Assembly: GCF_900113455.1 (NCBI RefSeq)
Contig: NZ_FOPI01000003.1
Coordinates: 62,001 to 126,000, forward strand
DNA from: Ligilactobacillus ruminis DSM 20403 = NBRC 102161
GTDB lineage: Bacteria; Bacillota; Bacilli; Lactobacillales; Lactobacillaceae
Reading direction: 5' to 3'
DNA: 64,000 nt
A model generated the notes under the pieces. The model worked only from the letters and a program-made list of their open reading frames with translations, ran no database searches and was not told the origin of the DNA. A program made the position numbers and the translations under genes. Below, piece after piece: positions 46,510 through 55,341 of this stretch (its first letter is position 1; each line of letters opens with the position of its first letter).

Positions 46510-47061
46510 ATGGTCTGGAAAGAAATCAAAGGTTACGAAGGACGCTACATGGTGTCCGATACCGGCAAAATCATGAGTCTGCCAAGAACGATCAAAACGG
46601 CAAGAGGCTACAGAACGATTTCCAAAAAAAGAATTCTCAAGTGCAGCAAGCTGAGAAACGGCACTAAAGTAATCCGTCTGGTTGACAAAGACGGCAACAA
46701 GAAGAACTACACCGTAGCTCAAATCGTTGCCAGGACGTTTATCGAAAACGACGATCCCAAGCGAACCTTCGTGCGTCACATCGATGGAAAAGAAGGCAAC
46801 AACAATGTCAAAAACCTCAAATGGGACTACCCGGGACGTGCCGCATCCACGGACTACAGATTCAAAAGAAGAAAAAAATCCAAGAATCGAAACACCGGTC
46901 CGATTCAAGCATTCAAAAACAACGTCTTCTGCGGCGAATTTCAAACGGCTACGGAAGCGGCACGATATTTCGGCTTCAAGAACACCGTCGGAATCTGTCT
47001 TTGTTTGAAGGGAAAGCAGAGGACGGCAGGGGGTATGGAGTGGAGGAGAAAAGAAGAATAA
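46510..47061 (+). CDS. NUMOD4/HNH homing-type endonuclease
   Basis: A 183-aa phage-style HNH endonuclease. The NUMOD4 DNA-binding motif (VWKEIKGYEGRYMVSDTGKI) opens the protein, the HNH core follows (FVRHIDGKEGNNNVKNLKW, about 96-114, with His, Asn and Asn in place), and a NUMOD1-like helix-turn-helix closes it (GEFQTATEAARYFGF). Such genes are free-standing selfish elements, common in phages. AAGGGGG precedes the ATG by 8 bases. It stands just upstream of cas3 and looks intact. There is no intron or intein around it in the window. Confidence 0.9.
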   Translation: MVWKEIKGYEGRYMVSDTGKIMSLPRTIKTARGYRTISKKRILKCSKLRNGTKVIRLVDKDGNKKNYTVAQIVARTFIENDDPKRTFVRHIDGKEGNNNVKNLKWDYPGRAASTDYRFKRRKKSKNRNTGPIQAFKNNVFCGEFQTATEAARYFGFKNTVGICLCLKGKQRTAGGMEWRRKEE

Positions 47062-47122
47062 AAATTACAAAGAATTAATAGAAAACGGTTTAAAATTAAG
47101 TTCATTTAATCTAATATAAGAG

Positions 47123-47128
47123 TATAAT
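47123..47128 (+). promoter_or_regulatory. Candidate -10 of the cas operon
   Basis: TATAAT 36 bases before the cas3 start, in an A+T-rich stretch. No convincing -35 is seen at 16-18 bases, so confidence is limited. Confidence 0.4.
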
Positions 47129-47163
47129 ACACAATAGTAAAAGTGATGAAAGGCGGTGAGAAT

Positions 47164-49620
47164 GTGGAAGAAAAGTATATAGCGCATGTTTATGACGGAA
47201 GAATTCAGGGTTTAAAAGAACATCTGGATAATGTTTTTACATTGGCTGGGGACAATTGTCCTATATCGTATCTTAAACCAATAGTAAAAGTTGCGGCTCT
47301 ATTACACGATGACGGCAAAATAGGGCAAGAATTTCAAGACTATATGAGGGATATTATAAATTTAGGGTACAGTCACAAGAATAATGGCGGAGATCATTCG
47401 ACTGCTGGCGGAAAAATTTTGGAGAGAATGGTAAATAGTAAAAAAGACGTGATTAGGGAGGTTATTGGTAACTTAGTATATTCTCATCATGGACTTAAAG
47501 ATTGTATTGACATGGAAAGCGGAGAAACGTTATCGGACAAGAGAAACAAAAGTGAAATAGATGTTGATTACATTGAAAAATGTTTTTATGAAATGTATGA
47601 AAAAAATGATATCAAAAAATTAGCTTTGGAATCATGCAAAGGTTTGAGAGAGGAATATAAAAACATAAATTCTTTTGTTAATAAAGAAAACGATCTTGAT
47701 GTTTGGGGAAGCAGAGATTTTTATGAAGGAATGTATGAACGCTTGATGTTGTCGGTTTTGATTGATAGTGATTGGAGTGATACAGCTTCTTTTTCTGATG
47801 ATGAGTCGCTATCGAAAAAGATTTCTCAAGATGAATTGGATGACATATGGGAAAGCTGTATAATGAATTTTAATGAACATATGGCTCGAATAGAACATAG
47901 TTCTTCTAAAAAAAGCGTGTTAAATATTCAAAGAAACAGAATATCTAATTTGTGTTATGAGGCATCTAAAGAAGAGTTTAACAGGTATCGTCTCACGGTT
48001 CCGACCGGTTCTGGGAAAACATATAGCAGCTTGAGATTTGCTTTAAATCGTGCGTTAAATAGTCACAAAAGTCATATATTCTATGTGGCACCATATAATT
48101 CTATTTTGGAGCAAAATGCTGATGAGATACGTTCAGCTATTGGAAATGATGGTTACGTTTTAGAACATCATTGTAATGTTATTTATGATGATGTTGAGGA
48201 TGACGCCAATTATAGGAAACTGACTGAAAGATGGTCAAGACCGATTATTTTGACTACTGCAGTCCAAATGCTAAATACTTTGTTTTCGGACAACAAGAGT
48301 TGCATTAGAAGAATGTATAGCCTTTGTAATAGCGTAATTATCTTTGATGAAGTTCAGGCTGTTCCGATGAAGTGTACAGACTTGTTCAATTTGGCAGTAA
48401 ATTTTTTATCCCAATGTTGTAATACAACTGTAGTGCTTTGTTCAGCTACTCAACCTTCATTAGCTGTCAAAGATGAAAATAATATTTTACAGTGCAATGA
48501 AATGGCCGGAAAAATCAGTGATTATGTGAAGGAATTTAAGCGCGTTGAATTTGTTGATGAAAGTGAAAGTGTCAAAGGTGGAATGGATATAGAAAATTTG
48601 AAGACATTTGTATTAAATGTTTTCAAATCTAATGGAAATACGTTAGTTATCGTTAATACAAAGGCAGTTGCCAGAAAATTATATCAAGCATTGGATGAAT
48701 GTTGTGATGATTTTGAGTTGTATCATCTTAGCACAAACATGTGTCCTGAACACAGAGATGATACTCTAAATAAGATACGTAGGTCATTAAAAGAATGTGT
48801 TCCTACAATATGCGTAAGTACGCAGCTTGTAGAAGCCGGTGTCGATTTATCATTTGATTGTGTAGTCAGATCATTAACGGGTTTAGATGGAATAGTTCAA
48901 GCCGCTGGCAGATGTAATCGTCATAAAGAGAAAAAGAACTTGGGAAAAGTCTTTATAGTAAAGATGAAACAAGAAGTAGAGAATATTGGCAGAATGAAGG
49001 AGATGCTTTATGCTCAGGAAGCATGTGAAGATTTATTGCGTATTTTCAAGGGAACCCCAGAAAGGTTGGATTATGCCCTAGATACTCAAACTGCTATTAA
49101 AAAATACTATGAGATATACCAAAGTAAATTGAAGATTAATTTAGGCGAAAACGTTATGAAATATCCAGTACCTGACTATGATACTGATATTGTTGAAATG
49201 TTAGGCAGAAATAAAGTAGGAAATAATCAAAAAAATCGTCATTATGTTGGAGTTCGAGAAATGACGGAATTACCTCATTTAAAACAGGCATTCGAAACAG
49301 CGGGGAAAAAATTTGAAGTTATTTCAGAGGATGGCAAAAATTCAATTATTGTACCTTATGGGGATAGTGGTATCTTGATTGAAGCATTAAGCAAAGCCAA
49401 AAAAACTAGTGATGCGAAGAGTATACTTCGAAGGTTGCAACGATATACCGTTCAGGTAAGTGATGTGTTTAAAGAAAGGTGTGGTAATGCGATTTATCCA
49501 GCTTTGGAAAGGAATGCTTATTCAGTTTTTGATATAAAAATTTTGACCATCAGTTCAAGCTATTACAGTGAGAAGGTAGGAATTACCGATGAACCACAAA
49601 ATACTTTCATGAATTTTTAG
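47164..49620 (+). CDS. cas3: CRISPR-associated helicase-nuclease Cas3 (type I-C)
   Basis: Cas3 is recruited by the Cascade-bound target and unwinds and cuts it. The N-terminal HD nuclease shows VYDGRIQGLKEHLDN and ALLHDDGKIGQEF (HDDGK at about 44). The helicase follows: Walker A VPTGSGKTYSS (about 280), DEVQ in IIFDEVQAVPM, CSATQPS, and VSTQLVEAGVDLSFD plus GRCNRH. I choose GTG 47164, just after GGCGGTGAG, giving 818 aa; an ATG at 47146 has no RBS. The gene is more A+T-rich than the core chromosome. It opens the cas operon. Confidence 0.95.
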   Translation: MEEKYIAHVYDGRIQGLKEHLDNVFTLAGDNCPISYLKPIVKVAALLHDDGKIGQEFQDYMRDIINLGYSHKNNGGDHSTAGGKILERMVNSKKDVIREVIGNLVYSHHGLKDCIDMESGETLSDKRNKSEIDVDYIEKCFYEMYEKNDIKKLALESCKGLREEYKNINSFVNKENDLDVWGSRDFYEGMYERLMLSVLIDSDWSDTASFSDDESLSKKISQDELDDIWESCIMNFNEHMARIEHSSSKKSVLNIQRNRISNLCYEASKEEFNRYRLTVPTGSGKTYSSLRFALNRALNSHKSHIFYVAPYNSILEQNADEIRSAIGNDGYVLEHHCNVIYDDVEDDANYRKLTERWSRPIILTTAVQMLNTLFSDNKSCIRRMYSLCNSVIIFDEVQAVPMKCTDLFNLAVNFLSQCCNTTVVLCSATQPSLAVKDENNILQCNEMAGKISDYVKEFKRVEFVDESESVKGGMDIENLKTFVLNVFKSNGNTLVIVNTKAVARKLYQALDECCDDFELYHLSTNMCPEHRDDTLNKIRRSLKECVPTICVSTQLVEAGVDLSFDCVVRSLTGLDGIVQAAGRCNRHKEKKNLGKVFIVKMKQEVENIGRMKEMLYAQEACEDLLRIFKGTPERLDYALDTQTAIKKYYEIYQSKLKINLGENVMKYPVPDYDTDIVEMLGRNKVGNNQKNRHYVGVREMTELPHLKQAFETAGKKFEVISEDGKNSIIVPYGDSGILIEALSKAKKTSDAKSILRRLQRYTVQVSDVFKERCGNAIYPALERNAYSVFDIKILTISSSYYSEKVGITDEPQNTFMNF

Positions 49621-49642
49621 GCTGATAGATTGGAGAAGAATA

Positions 49643-50383
49643 ATGATGAAAAAACATAGAAATACTATCGAATATACGGTTGCTGGATATTATGCGTTAT
49701 TTTCAGATCCTGTAACAAGAGTTGGCGGGGAAAAATCAAGTTATCACATACCAACATATGAGGCTTTGAAGGGAATTACCGAGAGCATATATTGGAAGCC
49801 TACGATAATGTGGATAATTGATGCGGTAAGAATAATGAACCCTATAATAACCGAAACTAAAGGGATACGTCCTATTAAGTATAATAATGGCGGTAACGAT
49901 TTATCTTATTACACCTACCTTAAAGATGTTAAATATCAAGTAAGAGCACATTTTGAACAAAATAAAAATCATCCTGAATTAGCTAAAGATTGGAATGAAA
50001 ATAAGCATCATAATATCGCCAAAAGAATGTTGGAACGCGGAGGCCGCAGAGATATCTTTTTAGGAACCAGAGAATGTCAAGCATACGTAGAACCATGTGT
50101 TTTTGGTGAAGGAGATAGTTATTATGATGATATGGATGAAGATGTTTCGTATGGGTTTATGTACCATGGGATAACGTATGCTGATGAAGCGATTCTTCAA
50201 GATGAAAAAAACAAGATGACGGTAAATTTCTGGTATCCTGTAATGAAAAAAGGTGGAATTGTCGAATTTAAACGTCCAGAAGAGTGTGATAAAAAAAGGA
50301 CCATACGCGAAATGTCGGTTCATAAGTTTGGAGACGGTAAGTTCAGCGGTTTGAAAGAGTTTGGTGATGAGGAGATGGTATAA
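49643..50383 (+). CDS. cas5c: Cas5c, crRNA-processing endonuclease and Cascade subunit
   Basis: In type I-C systems Cas5 (Cas5d) replaces Cas6: it cuts the repeat RNA and caps the 5' handle. The 246-aa protein opens with the RAMP strand EYTVAGYYALFSDPVTRVGGEK. The Lys-His pair of the known active site is visible at K121-H122 (WNENKHHNIAKRML), and Tyr39 (PTYEALKGI) fits the catalytic tyrosine. These residue roles come from B. halodurans Cas5d and are mapped by eye. The ATG follows GGAGAAGAATA. The next gene begins directly after the stop. Confidence 0.93.
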   Translation: MMKKHRNTIEYTVAGYYALFSDPVTRVGGEKSSYHIPTYEALKGITESIYWKPTIMWIIDAVRIMNPIITETKGIRPIKYNNGGNDLSYYTYLKDVKYQVRAHFEQNKNHPELAKDWNENKHHNIAKRMLERGGRRDIFLGTRECQAYVEPCVFGEGDSYYDDMDEDVSYGFMYHGITYADEAILQDEKNKMTVNFWYPVMKKGGIVEFKRPEECDKKRTIREMSVHKFGDGKFSGLKEFGDEEMV

Positions 50384-52261
50384 GTGAACTGGGAAAAAGA
50401 GTTGCTTGATTTGTATGATGCAAATCAGGATATCGTCGGTAAAGTTGATGCTGAAGGAACGGTATTGCTCCCTTTGTTTCATACGACTGTAAAGGCTCAA
50501 GTTGAAGTAAAAATCGACAAGGATGGCAATTTTATCGAGGCAAATAAGGTTTTAAAAGGTGATGATGTAACTATTATACCAATAACATTTGAATCGGGAA
50601 GTCGTACTACGAATAATATGCCTCATCCGTTATGCGATTCATTGCAGTACGTTTCAGGTGATTATTCAAAGTATTGCGTTGATGAGGAGAGTGATAAGTT
50701 TGAACCTTATTTTAAAGCGTATATTGAAAAATTAGAGAAATGGGCAACGTCCGAATATACTAATGAAATGGTAAATTCCATTTACAAGTACCTAAAAAAA
50801 GGGATGTTAATTCATGATTTAATCAATAATAATGTTATTGATACTACAAAGGAAGGTAAAATAGACTACGATAAAAAGATTAATGGAATAAAGCAAAATA
50901 AACTATTTGTGAGGTTCATTGTTGAAGATGACGGTATTTTATATAGATGTTGGCTTGATAATGATACTCATAAAAGTTTCATAAGATATTATCGTAGTAC
51001 GTTGACTGAACAAAAATTGGATTATTTGACTGGTAGTATGGAAAGGATAACGTATTCTCATCCGAAGAAACTACGTAATGAAGGGGATAAAGCAAAACTT
51101 ATATCATCTAATGATGATACAAATTATACTTATTTAGGAAGGTTTAATAACAAAGAAGAGGCTTTTTCTATTGGAGGTGAGACATCATATAAAATTCATA
51201 ATGCTCTTAATTGGATTATCAGAAAACAAGGAAAAAATTTTGATAGTTTTACAATCGTTACTTGGGAAAGCAGTCAGCAGAAAATGCCTAACTGGGATGA
51301 TGATGCTGAAGATATAGTTTCAACGTGTGATGAATTTTATATTGATTGTTCAGATGACGAGACGGAAAAAGAGTACGATAGCAACTATATGACAGCCAAA
51401 CGGTTTAATGATGCGTTAAATGGATATGGAAAGAGCATCAGCAATACATCCAAAATGATATTAATAAGTTTGGATGCAGCTACACAAGGTCGTGTAGCCT
51501 TAACCGAGTATAAATCATTAGAATCGAGTAAATATCTTGAAAATATCTATAAGTGGCATATGGAAGGAGGTTGGAGACATAAGAAATATAAAAATAGAAA
51601 AATAATAGAATATGTTGGTATGCCTAGCGTTAATGATATCGCAAAGATACTTTATGGAACGGAAGAAAATGGAAAAATGATTATTCGTAAAAATAGCGAG
51701 AAGTTGTATGCTAATGTGATTAAAAGATTGATTCCATGTATATGGGATGGAAGAAGAGTCCCATATGATATGGTTCAAAAAAGCATAATCAAAGCTTCGA
51801 TGCCGTTATCATACGATAGTCATTTTAACTGGGAAGAGACAGTGTCATTAGCATGTTCATTTGTTAAAAAATACAGATTAGAAAGATGCAAGGAGGAATG
51901 GAATATGAGTTTAGATAAAGAGTGCAAGGATAGAAGTTATCTATACGGAAGACTTCTGGCAATCGCAGATAGAATAGAATATTCAACATACGACAAAGAA
52001 AGAGTAACAAATGCCAAGCGATATATGAATGCTTTTTCACAACGTCCATATACTACATGGAGAGTTATTGAGGAAAGCATCCAACCGTATCTTGCAAAGT
52101 TGAACCCAGGTATCAGAATTTACTATTCTAAGCTTTTGGATGAAGTACAAAACTTATTTACATTGGATACTTTCAAAGATAACAAAAAGCTTGATGGATT
52201 GTATTTGCTTGGATATCATAGTCAAGCTTTTGAAATGAATAATAAAAAATCAGAAAAATAA
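50384..52261 (+). CDS. cas8c: Cas8c (Csd1), large subunit of type I-C Cascade
   Basis: The 625-aa large subunit recognises the PAM and contacts Cas3. It begins with GTG 50384, the base after the Cas5 stop, so it is tightly coupled. Csd1-type features are the N-terminus MNWEKELLDLYDANQDIVGK, LPLFHTTVKAQVEVKIDKDG and TIVTWESSQQKMPNWDDD in the middle. The last 118 codons carry their own RBS and start, giving Cas11c (listed separately). Codon use is A+T-rich as in cas3. Confidence 0.93.
   Translation: MNWEKELLDLYDANQDIVGKVDAEGTVLLPLFHTTVKAQVEVKIDKDGNFIEANKVLKGDDVTIIPITFESGSRTTNNMPHPLCDSLQYVSGDYSKYCVDEESDKFEPYFKAYIEKLEKWATSEYTNEMVNSIYKYLKKGMLIHDLINNNVIDTTKEGKIDYDKKINGIKQNKLFVRFIVEDDGILYRCWLDNDTHKSFIRYYRSTLTEQKLDYLTGSMERITYSHPKKLRNEGDKAKLISSNDDTNYTYLGRFNNKEEAFSIGGETSYKIHNALNWIIRKQGKNFDSFTIVTWESSQQKMPNWDDDAEDIVSTCDEFYIDCSDDETEKEYDSNYMTAKRFNDALNGYGKSISNTSKMILISLDAATQGRVALTEYKSLESSKYLENIYKWHMEGGWRHKKYKNRKIIEYVGMPSVNDIAKILYGTEENGKMIIRKNSEKLYANVIKRLIPCIWDGRRVPYDMVQKSIIKASMPLSYDSHFNWEETVSLACSFVKKYRLERCKEEWNMSLDKECKDRSYLYGRLLAIADRIEYSTYDKERVTNAKRYMNAFSQRPYTTWRVIEESIQPYLAKLNPGIRIYYSKLLDEVQNLFTLDTFKDNKKLDGLYLLGYHSQAFEMNNKKSEK
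51905..52261 (+). CDS. cas11c: Cas11c small subunit from an internal start in cas8c
   Basis: An AAGGAGG SD at 51890-51896 lies 8 bases before an in-frame ATG at 51905, codon 508 of cas8c. The product is 118 aa (MSLDKECKDRSYLYGRLLAI, then ADRIEYSTYDKERVTNAKRY), all-helical and basic, the size and composition of Cas11. It is established for other type I-C systems that the small subunit is made by internal initiation near the cas8c 3' end. Here the SD is stronger than that of cas8c itself. The assignment rests on this match, not on an alignment. Confidence 0.82.
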   Translation: MSLDKECKDRSYLYGRLLAIADRIEYSTYDKERVTNAKRYMNAFSQRPYTTWRVIEESIQPYLAKLNPGIRIYYSKLLDEVQNLFTLDTFKDNKKLDGLYLLGYHSQAFEMNNKKSEK

Positions 52262-52276
52262 CGGAGGGTGATTGTT

Positions 52277-53152
52277 ATGACAGAATTGAAAGGTAAAATT
52301 GATTTTACGGCATTTATTGCTGCAACTAATGCTAATCCAAATGGAGATCCATTGAACGGCAATCGACCAAGAACTGATTTAGACGGATATGGTGAAATGT
52401 CTGATGTTTGCATTAAAAGAAAAATTCGTAATAGATTACAAGACATGGGTCAAAAAGTATTCGTTCAATCAGATGACAGATCTGATGATGGTTGCAAAAG
52501 TTTGAAAGACCGTGCAAAGAAATGTGAAAAACTTGATAATGAGCTAAAAAAAAGCAAGCCTGATAAAGATACATTTACAAAAATTGCATGTGGCGAGTGG
52601 ATAGATGTAAGAAGCTTTGGACAGGTATTTGCATTTAAGGGCGGTAAGAAGAATGCTAATAACGAAAAGAGTAACGGGATAAGCGTTGGTATAAGAGGTC
52701 CTGTATCTATTTGGCAAGCCAAGAGTCTGTCACCTGTTGAAATTAGCAGTATGCAAATTACTAAAAGCGTTAATGGAGATGAAACCGACGGAAAAGGATC
52801 GGATACGATGGGGATTAAGCATATGGTTGATTTTGCCGTATACAAAATAGTTGGCAGCGTTAATGTTCAATTGGCAGAGAAAACTGGTTTCTCACAAGAA
52901 GATGCAGATTTGCTTAAAAAAGCTTTGGAAACGTTATTTGAAAATGATGCTTCATCTTCACGTCCTGAAGGCAGCATGGAGGTGCGCAAATTGTATTGGT
53001 GGCAGCATGAAGAAAAAACTCCTGCAGTTTCTAGCGCCAAAATTCAACGCGGCTTTAAAATCAATACTGTTGATAATCCTAAATCGTTTGAAGAATACGA
53101 TATCGATTGGTATGTTGACGGTTGTGTTGAGCCGGAAATTGAAGAATTTTAA
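52277..53152 (+). CDS. cas7c: Cas7c (Csd2), Cascade backbone
   Basis: Cas7 subunits coat the spacer part of the crRNA. The 291-aa protein begins MTELKGKIDFTAFIAATNAN followed by PNGDPLNGNRPRTDLDGYG, the diagnostic opening of the I-C/I-B Cas7 family. Later VDFAVYKIVGSVNVQLAEKTGFS fits the second half of the RAMP fold. ATG 52277 follows CGGAGGGTG; a start 9 bases earlier would lie inside that RBS. 15 bases separate it from cas8c. The acidic C-terminus is intact. Confidence 0.95.
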   Translation: MTELKGKIDFTAFIAATNANPNGDPLNGNRPRTDLDGYGEMSDVCIKRKIRNRLQDMGQKVFVQSDDRSDDGCKSLKDRAKKCEKLDNELKKSKPDKDTFTKIACGEWIDVRSFGQVFAFKGGKKNANNEKSNGISVGIRGPVSIWQAKSLSPVEISSMQITKSVNGDETDGKGSDTMGIKHMVDFAVYKIVGSVNVQLAEKTGFSQEDADLLKKALETLFENDASSSRPEGSMEVRKLYWWQHEEKTPAVSSAKIQRGFKINTVDNPKSFEEYDIDWYVDGCVEPEIEEF

Positions 53153-53172
53153 AATTAATCGGTGGCTAGTTA

Positions 53173-53844
53173 ATGATGTATAGCGAGGAGAATTTTTTGC
53201 AACTCTCTGGGATACAACATTTTGAGTTTTGCAGACGGCAGTGGGCTTTAACGCATATTGAACAACAGTGGCAAGAAAATGTTAGAACATTTGAAGGAAA
53301 ATTGTTGCATGATAAAGCACATGATTCTTTTTTACGAGAGACGAGAGGGGATGAATTTATATCCAGAGGAATGCCGATACACTCCAATGCCCTTGGCATA
53401 AGCGGAGAATGCGATATAGTGGAGTTTCACAAAGAAGATGAAGGAATAAATATTGTTGGCAGGGATGGATATTATAGGGTCATTCCTATTGAATACAAAC
53501 GCGGTAAGCCTAAAGAAGGTATTGAAGACAGCGTTCAATTGGCTGCTGAAGCAATTTGTTTGGAAGAAATGCTTTGTTGCGAGATAAAGTATGGATATAT
53601 ATATTATGGTGAGATACGGAGACGGCAAAAGATTCATATAGATAATGTGCTTAGAAATAAAGTACGGGACATAGTAAGCGAAATGCATCAATATTACGAT
53701 AGAAGATACACGCCCAAAGTTAAAGTAGGCAAAAAATGCAATGCTTGCTCTTTAAAGGACATATGTGTCCCAGAATTAAATAAAAACAGGTCAGTTTCTA
53801 GTTATATAGATAACGTTGTTAATGATGGCGGTGATGATTTATAA
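53173..53844 (+). CDS. cas4: Cas4 nuclease of the adaptation module
   Basis: Cas4 trims pre-spacers and secures PAM choice and orientation with Cas1-Cas2. The 223-aa RecB-like protein has the first Fe-S cysteine in FEFCRRQWAL (about 19), nuclease residues in SGECDIVEFH and PIEYKRGKPKE, and the C-terminal cysteine cluster CNACSLKDICVPEL (about 195-208). All four cysteines are present. The stop TAA (53842-53844) lies on the bases where cas1 should start. GGTGGC lies upstream of the ATG. Confidence 0.93.
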   Translation: MMYSEENFLQLSGIQHFEFCRRQWALTHIEQQWQENVRTFEGKLLHDKAHDSFLRETRGDEFISRGMPIHSNALGISGECDIVEFHKEDEGINIVGRDGYYRVIPIEYKRGKPKEGIEDSVQLAAEAICLEEMLCCEIKYGYIYYGEIRRRQKIHIDNVLRNKVRDIVSEMHQYYDRRYTPKVKVGKKCNACSLKDICVPELNKNRSVSSYIDNVVNDGGDDL

Positions 53845-54872
53845 AAAGATTGTTGAATACAGTATATATAACCAGTGGAAATAAGTATTTATCATTAGAT
53901 GGAGAAAACGTTGTCGTTAGTGAAAATCATGACGAAATTGGCAGATTTCCATTGCATAATATACAAGGTATAGTAACATTTGGATATTCTGGCGCCAGTC
54001 CTGCTTTGATGGGTGCTTGTGCGAAGAGAAACATAGATCTTGCATTTATGACCATGAATGGAAAATTTTTAGCAAGGGTCACAGGCGAAACTAAAGGAAA
54101 TGTAACTTTAAGGAAAACGCAATATAGAATAAGCGATAATGAGGAACAGAGCATCAAAATATCGCGAAATTTTATTTTGGGAAAAGTTTACAATTCACGT
54201 TGGGTTTTGGAACGAGCCATCAGAGATTATCCGATGCGGGTTGATGTTGAAAAATTGAAAACTAGTTCTAAGTATCTTCAAAAGAGACTGAACGATATCC
54301 GTAAATGTGAAAGCAGTGCCAGTTTATTAGGAATTGAAGGTGAAGCGGCTTCAACTTATTTTTCGGTTATCAATGAGCTGATTTTACAATAGCAAAATGA
54401 TTTCATATTTAACGGAAGAAGTAGAAGACCGCCATTAGATGCTGTCAATGCTTTATTATCTTTCTCATATAGTATGTTGGCAGGAATGTGCGCATCTGCA
54501 TTGGAGGCTGTTGGTTTGGATTCATACGTTGGTTTTTATCATAAAGATAGACCAGGAAGAGCATCTTTGGCGTTGGATTTAATGGAAGAATTCAGAAGCG
54601 TTATGTCAGACAGATTTGTTCTAACATTAATAAATAAGAGAATTATTAATAAGTCACATTTTCTTATGAAAGAAGATGGTGCGGTGCTATTAAACGATAT
54701 TGGGAGAAAAGTGTTTCTAAAATCTTGGCAGGAAAAGAAACAAACTATGATTAAACATCCGTTTTTAGGTGAAAAAATAGAATGGGGAATGGCACCATAT
54801 GTTCAGGCTCTTTTATTAGCTCGGTATCTTAGGGGAGATTTGGATGAGTATCCACCTTTTTTCTGGAAGTAG
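53841..54872 (+). pseudogene. cas1: cas1 with an in-frame amber stop and lost ATG
   Basis: The frame from 53841 encodes a whole Cas1 (about 343 codons) except for TAG at 54390-54392. Before it: LLNTVYITSGNKYLSLDGEN to SLLGIEGEAASTYFSVINEL with the catalytic Glu. After it, in the same frame: NDFIFNGRSRRPPLDAVNAL, then VGFYHKDRPGRASLALDLME with the catalytic His and Asp. The usual codon before the stop context is Gln, so CAG-to-TAG is likely. The expected start codon at 53841 is ATA, 7 bases behind GGCGGTG; ATGA overlap with cas4 was probably ATAA after one mutation. TTG 53850 is the only nearby legal start. Confidence 0.9.
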
Positions 54873-54884
54873 GTGAAGTTAGTT

Positions 54885-55175
54885 ATGCTTATTTTAATAG
54901 CATATGATGTTAGTACTGAAACATCGGCTGGTAGAAAACGACTAAGAAAGGTAGCAAAAGAGTGCGTTAATTACGGTCAAAGGGTTCAAAATTCTGTTTT
55001 TGAATGTCAATTAAATTCTACAGAATATCGACAAGTTAAGGCTACTTTAGAAGGTATTATAAATAAAGATGAAGATAGTTTGCGTTTCTATAATTTGGGT
55101 GATAAGTACAAAAACAAGATAGAACACATTGGAATTAAAGAAAGTTTTGATATCAAAGGTACGCTTATTTTATAA
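54885..55175 (+). CDS. cas2: Cas2
   Basis: Cas2 dimers bridge Cas1 dimers during spacer integration. The 96-aa ferredoxin-like protein starts MLILIAYDVSTETSAGRKRL with the conserved Asp after strand 1, followed by RLRKVAKECVNYGQRVQNSVFEC and DSLRFYNLGD. I choose ATG 54885 behind AGGTGAAG rather than GTG 54873. It looks intact, while its partner cas1 does not. The CRISPR leader begins directly after the stop. Confidence 0.94.
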   Translation: MLILIAYDVSTETSAGRKRLRKVAKECVNYGQRVQNSVFECQLNSTEYRQVKATLEGIINKDEDSLRFYNLGDKYKNKIEHIGIKESFDIKGTLIL

Positions 55176-55341
55176 CAAAATATTTGCGAATCAAAAGTGA
55201 ACATATTTTTTCGAAGTATTCGCACCTTGTTTTTAATGATTGCCGAATAATATTCATAATATATTTCTTAATCTTCGGTTGTAAGGATTATAGTTATTTA
55301 TTATGATGCGAAAAATTGGGCTATATTGCCTGTTTTTTGCT
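55176..55341 (+). promoter_or_regulatory. CRISPR leader
   Basis: 166 bases, strongly A+T-rich, between cas2 and the first repeat. It holds an inverted repeat TGCGAAT (55185-55191) / ATTCGCA (55218-55224). By position it should carry the array promoter and the integration site; no clear -35/-10 pair was fixed. Confidence 0.7.

Noticed and set aside
54474-54872. A separate small gene after cas1
   Set aside because: It is in the same frame as the upstream Cas1 part (distance divisible by three) and encodes the Cas1 C-terminal half with catalytic His and Asp, so it is part of one interrupted gene.
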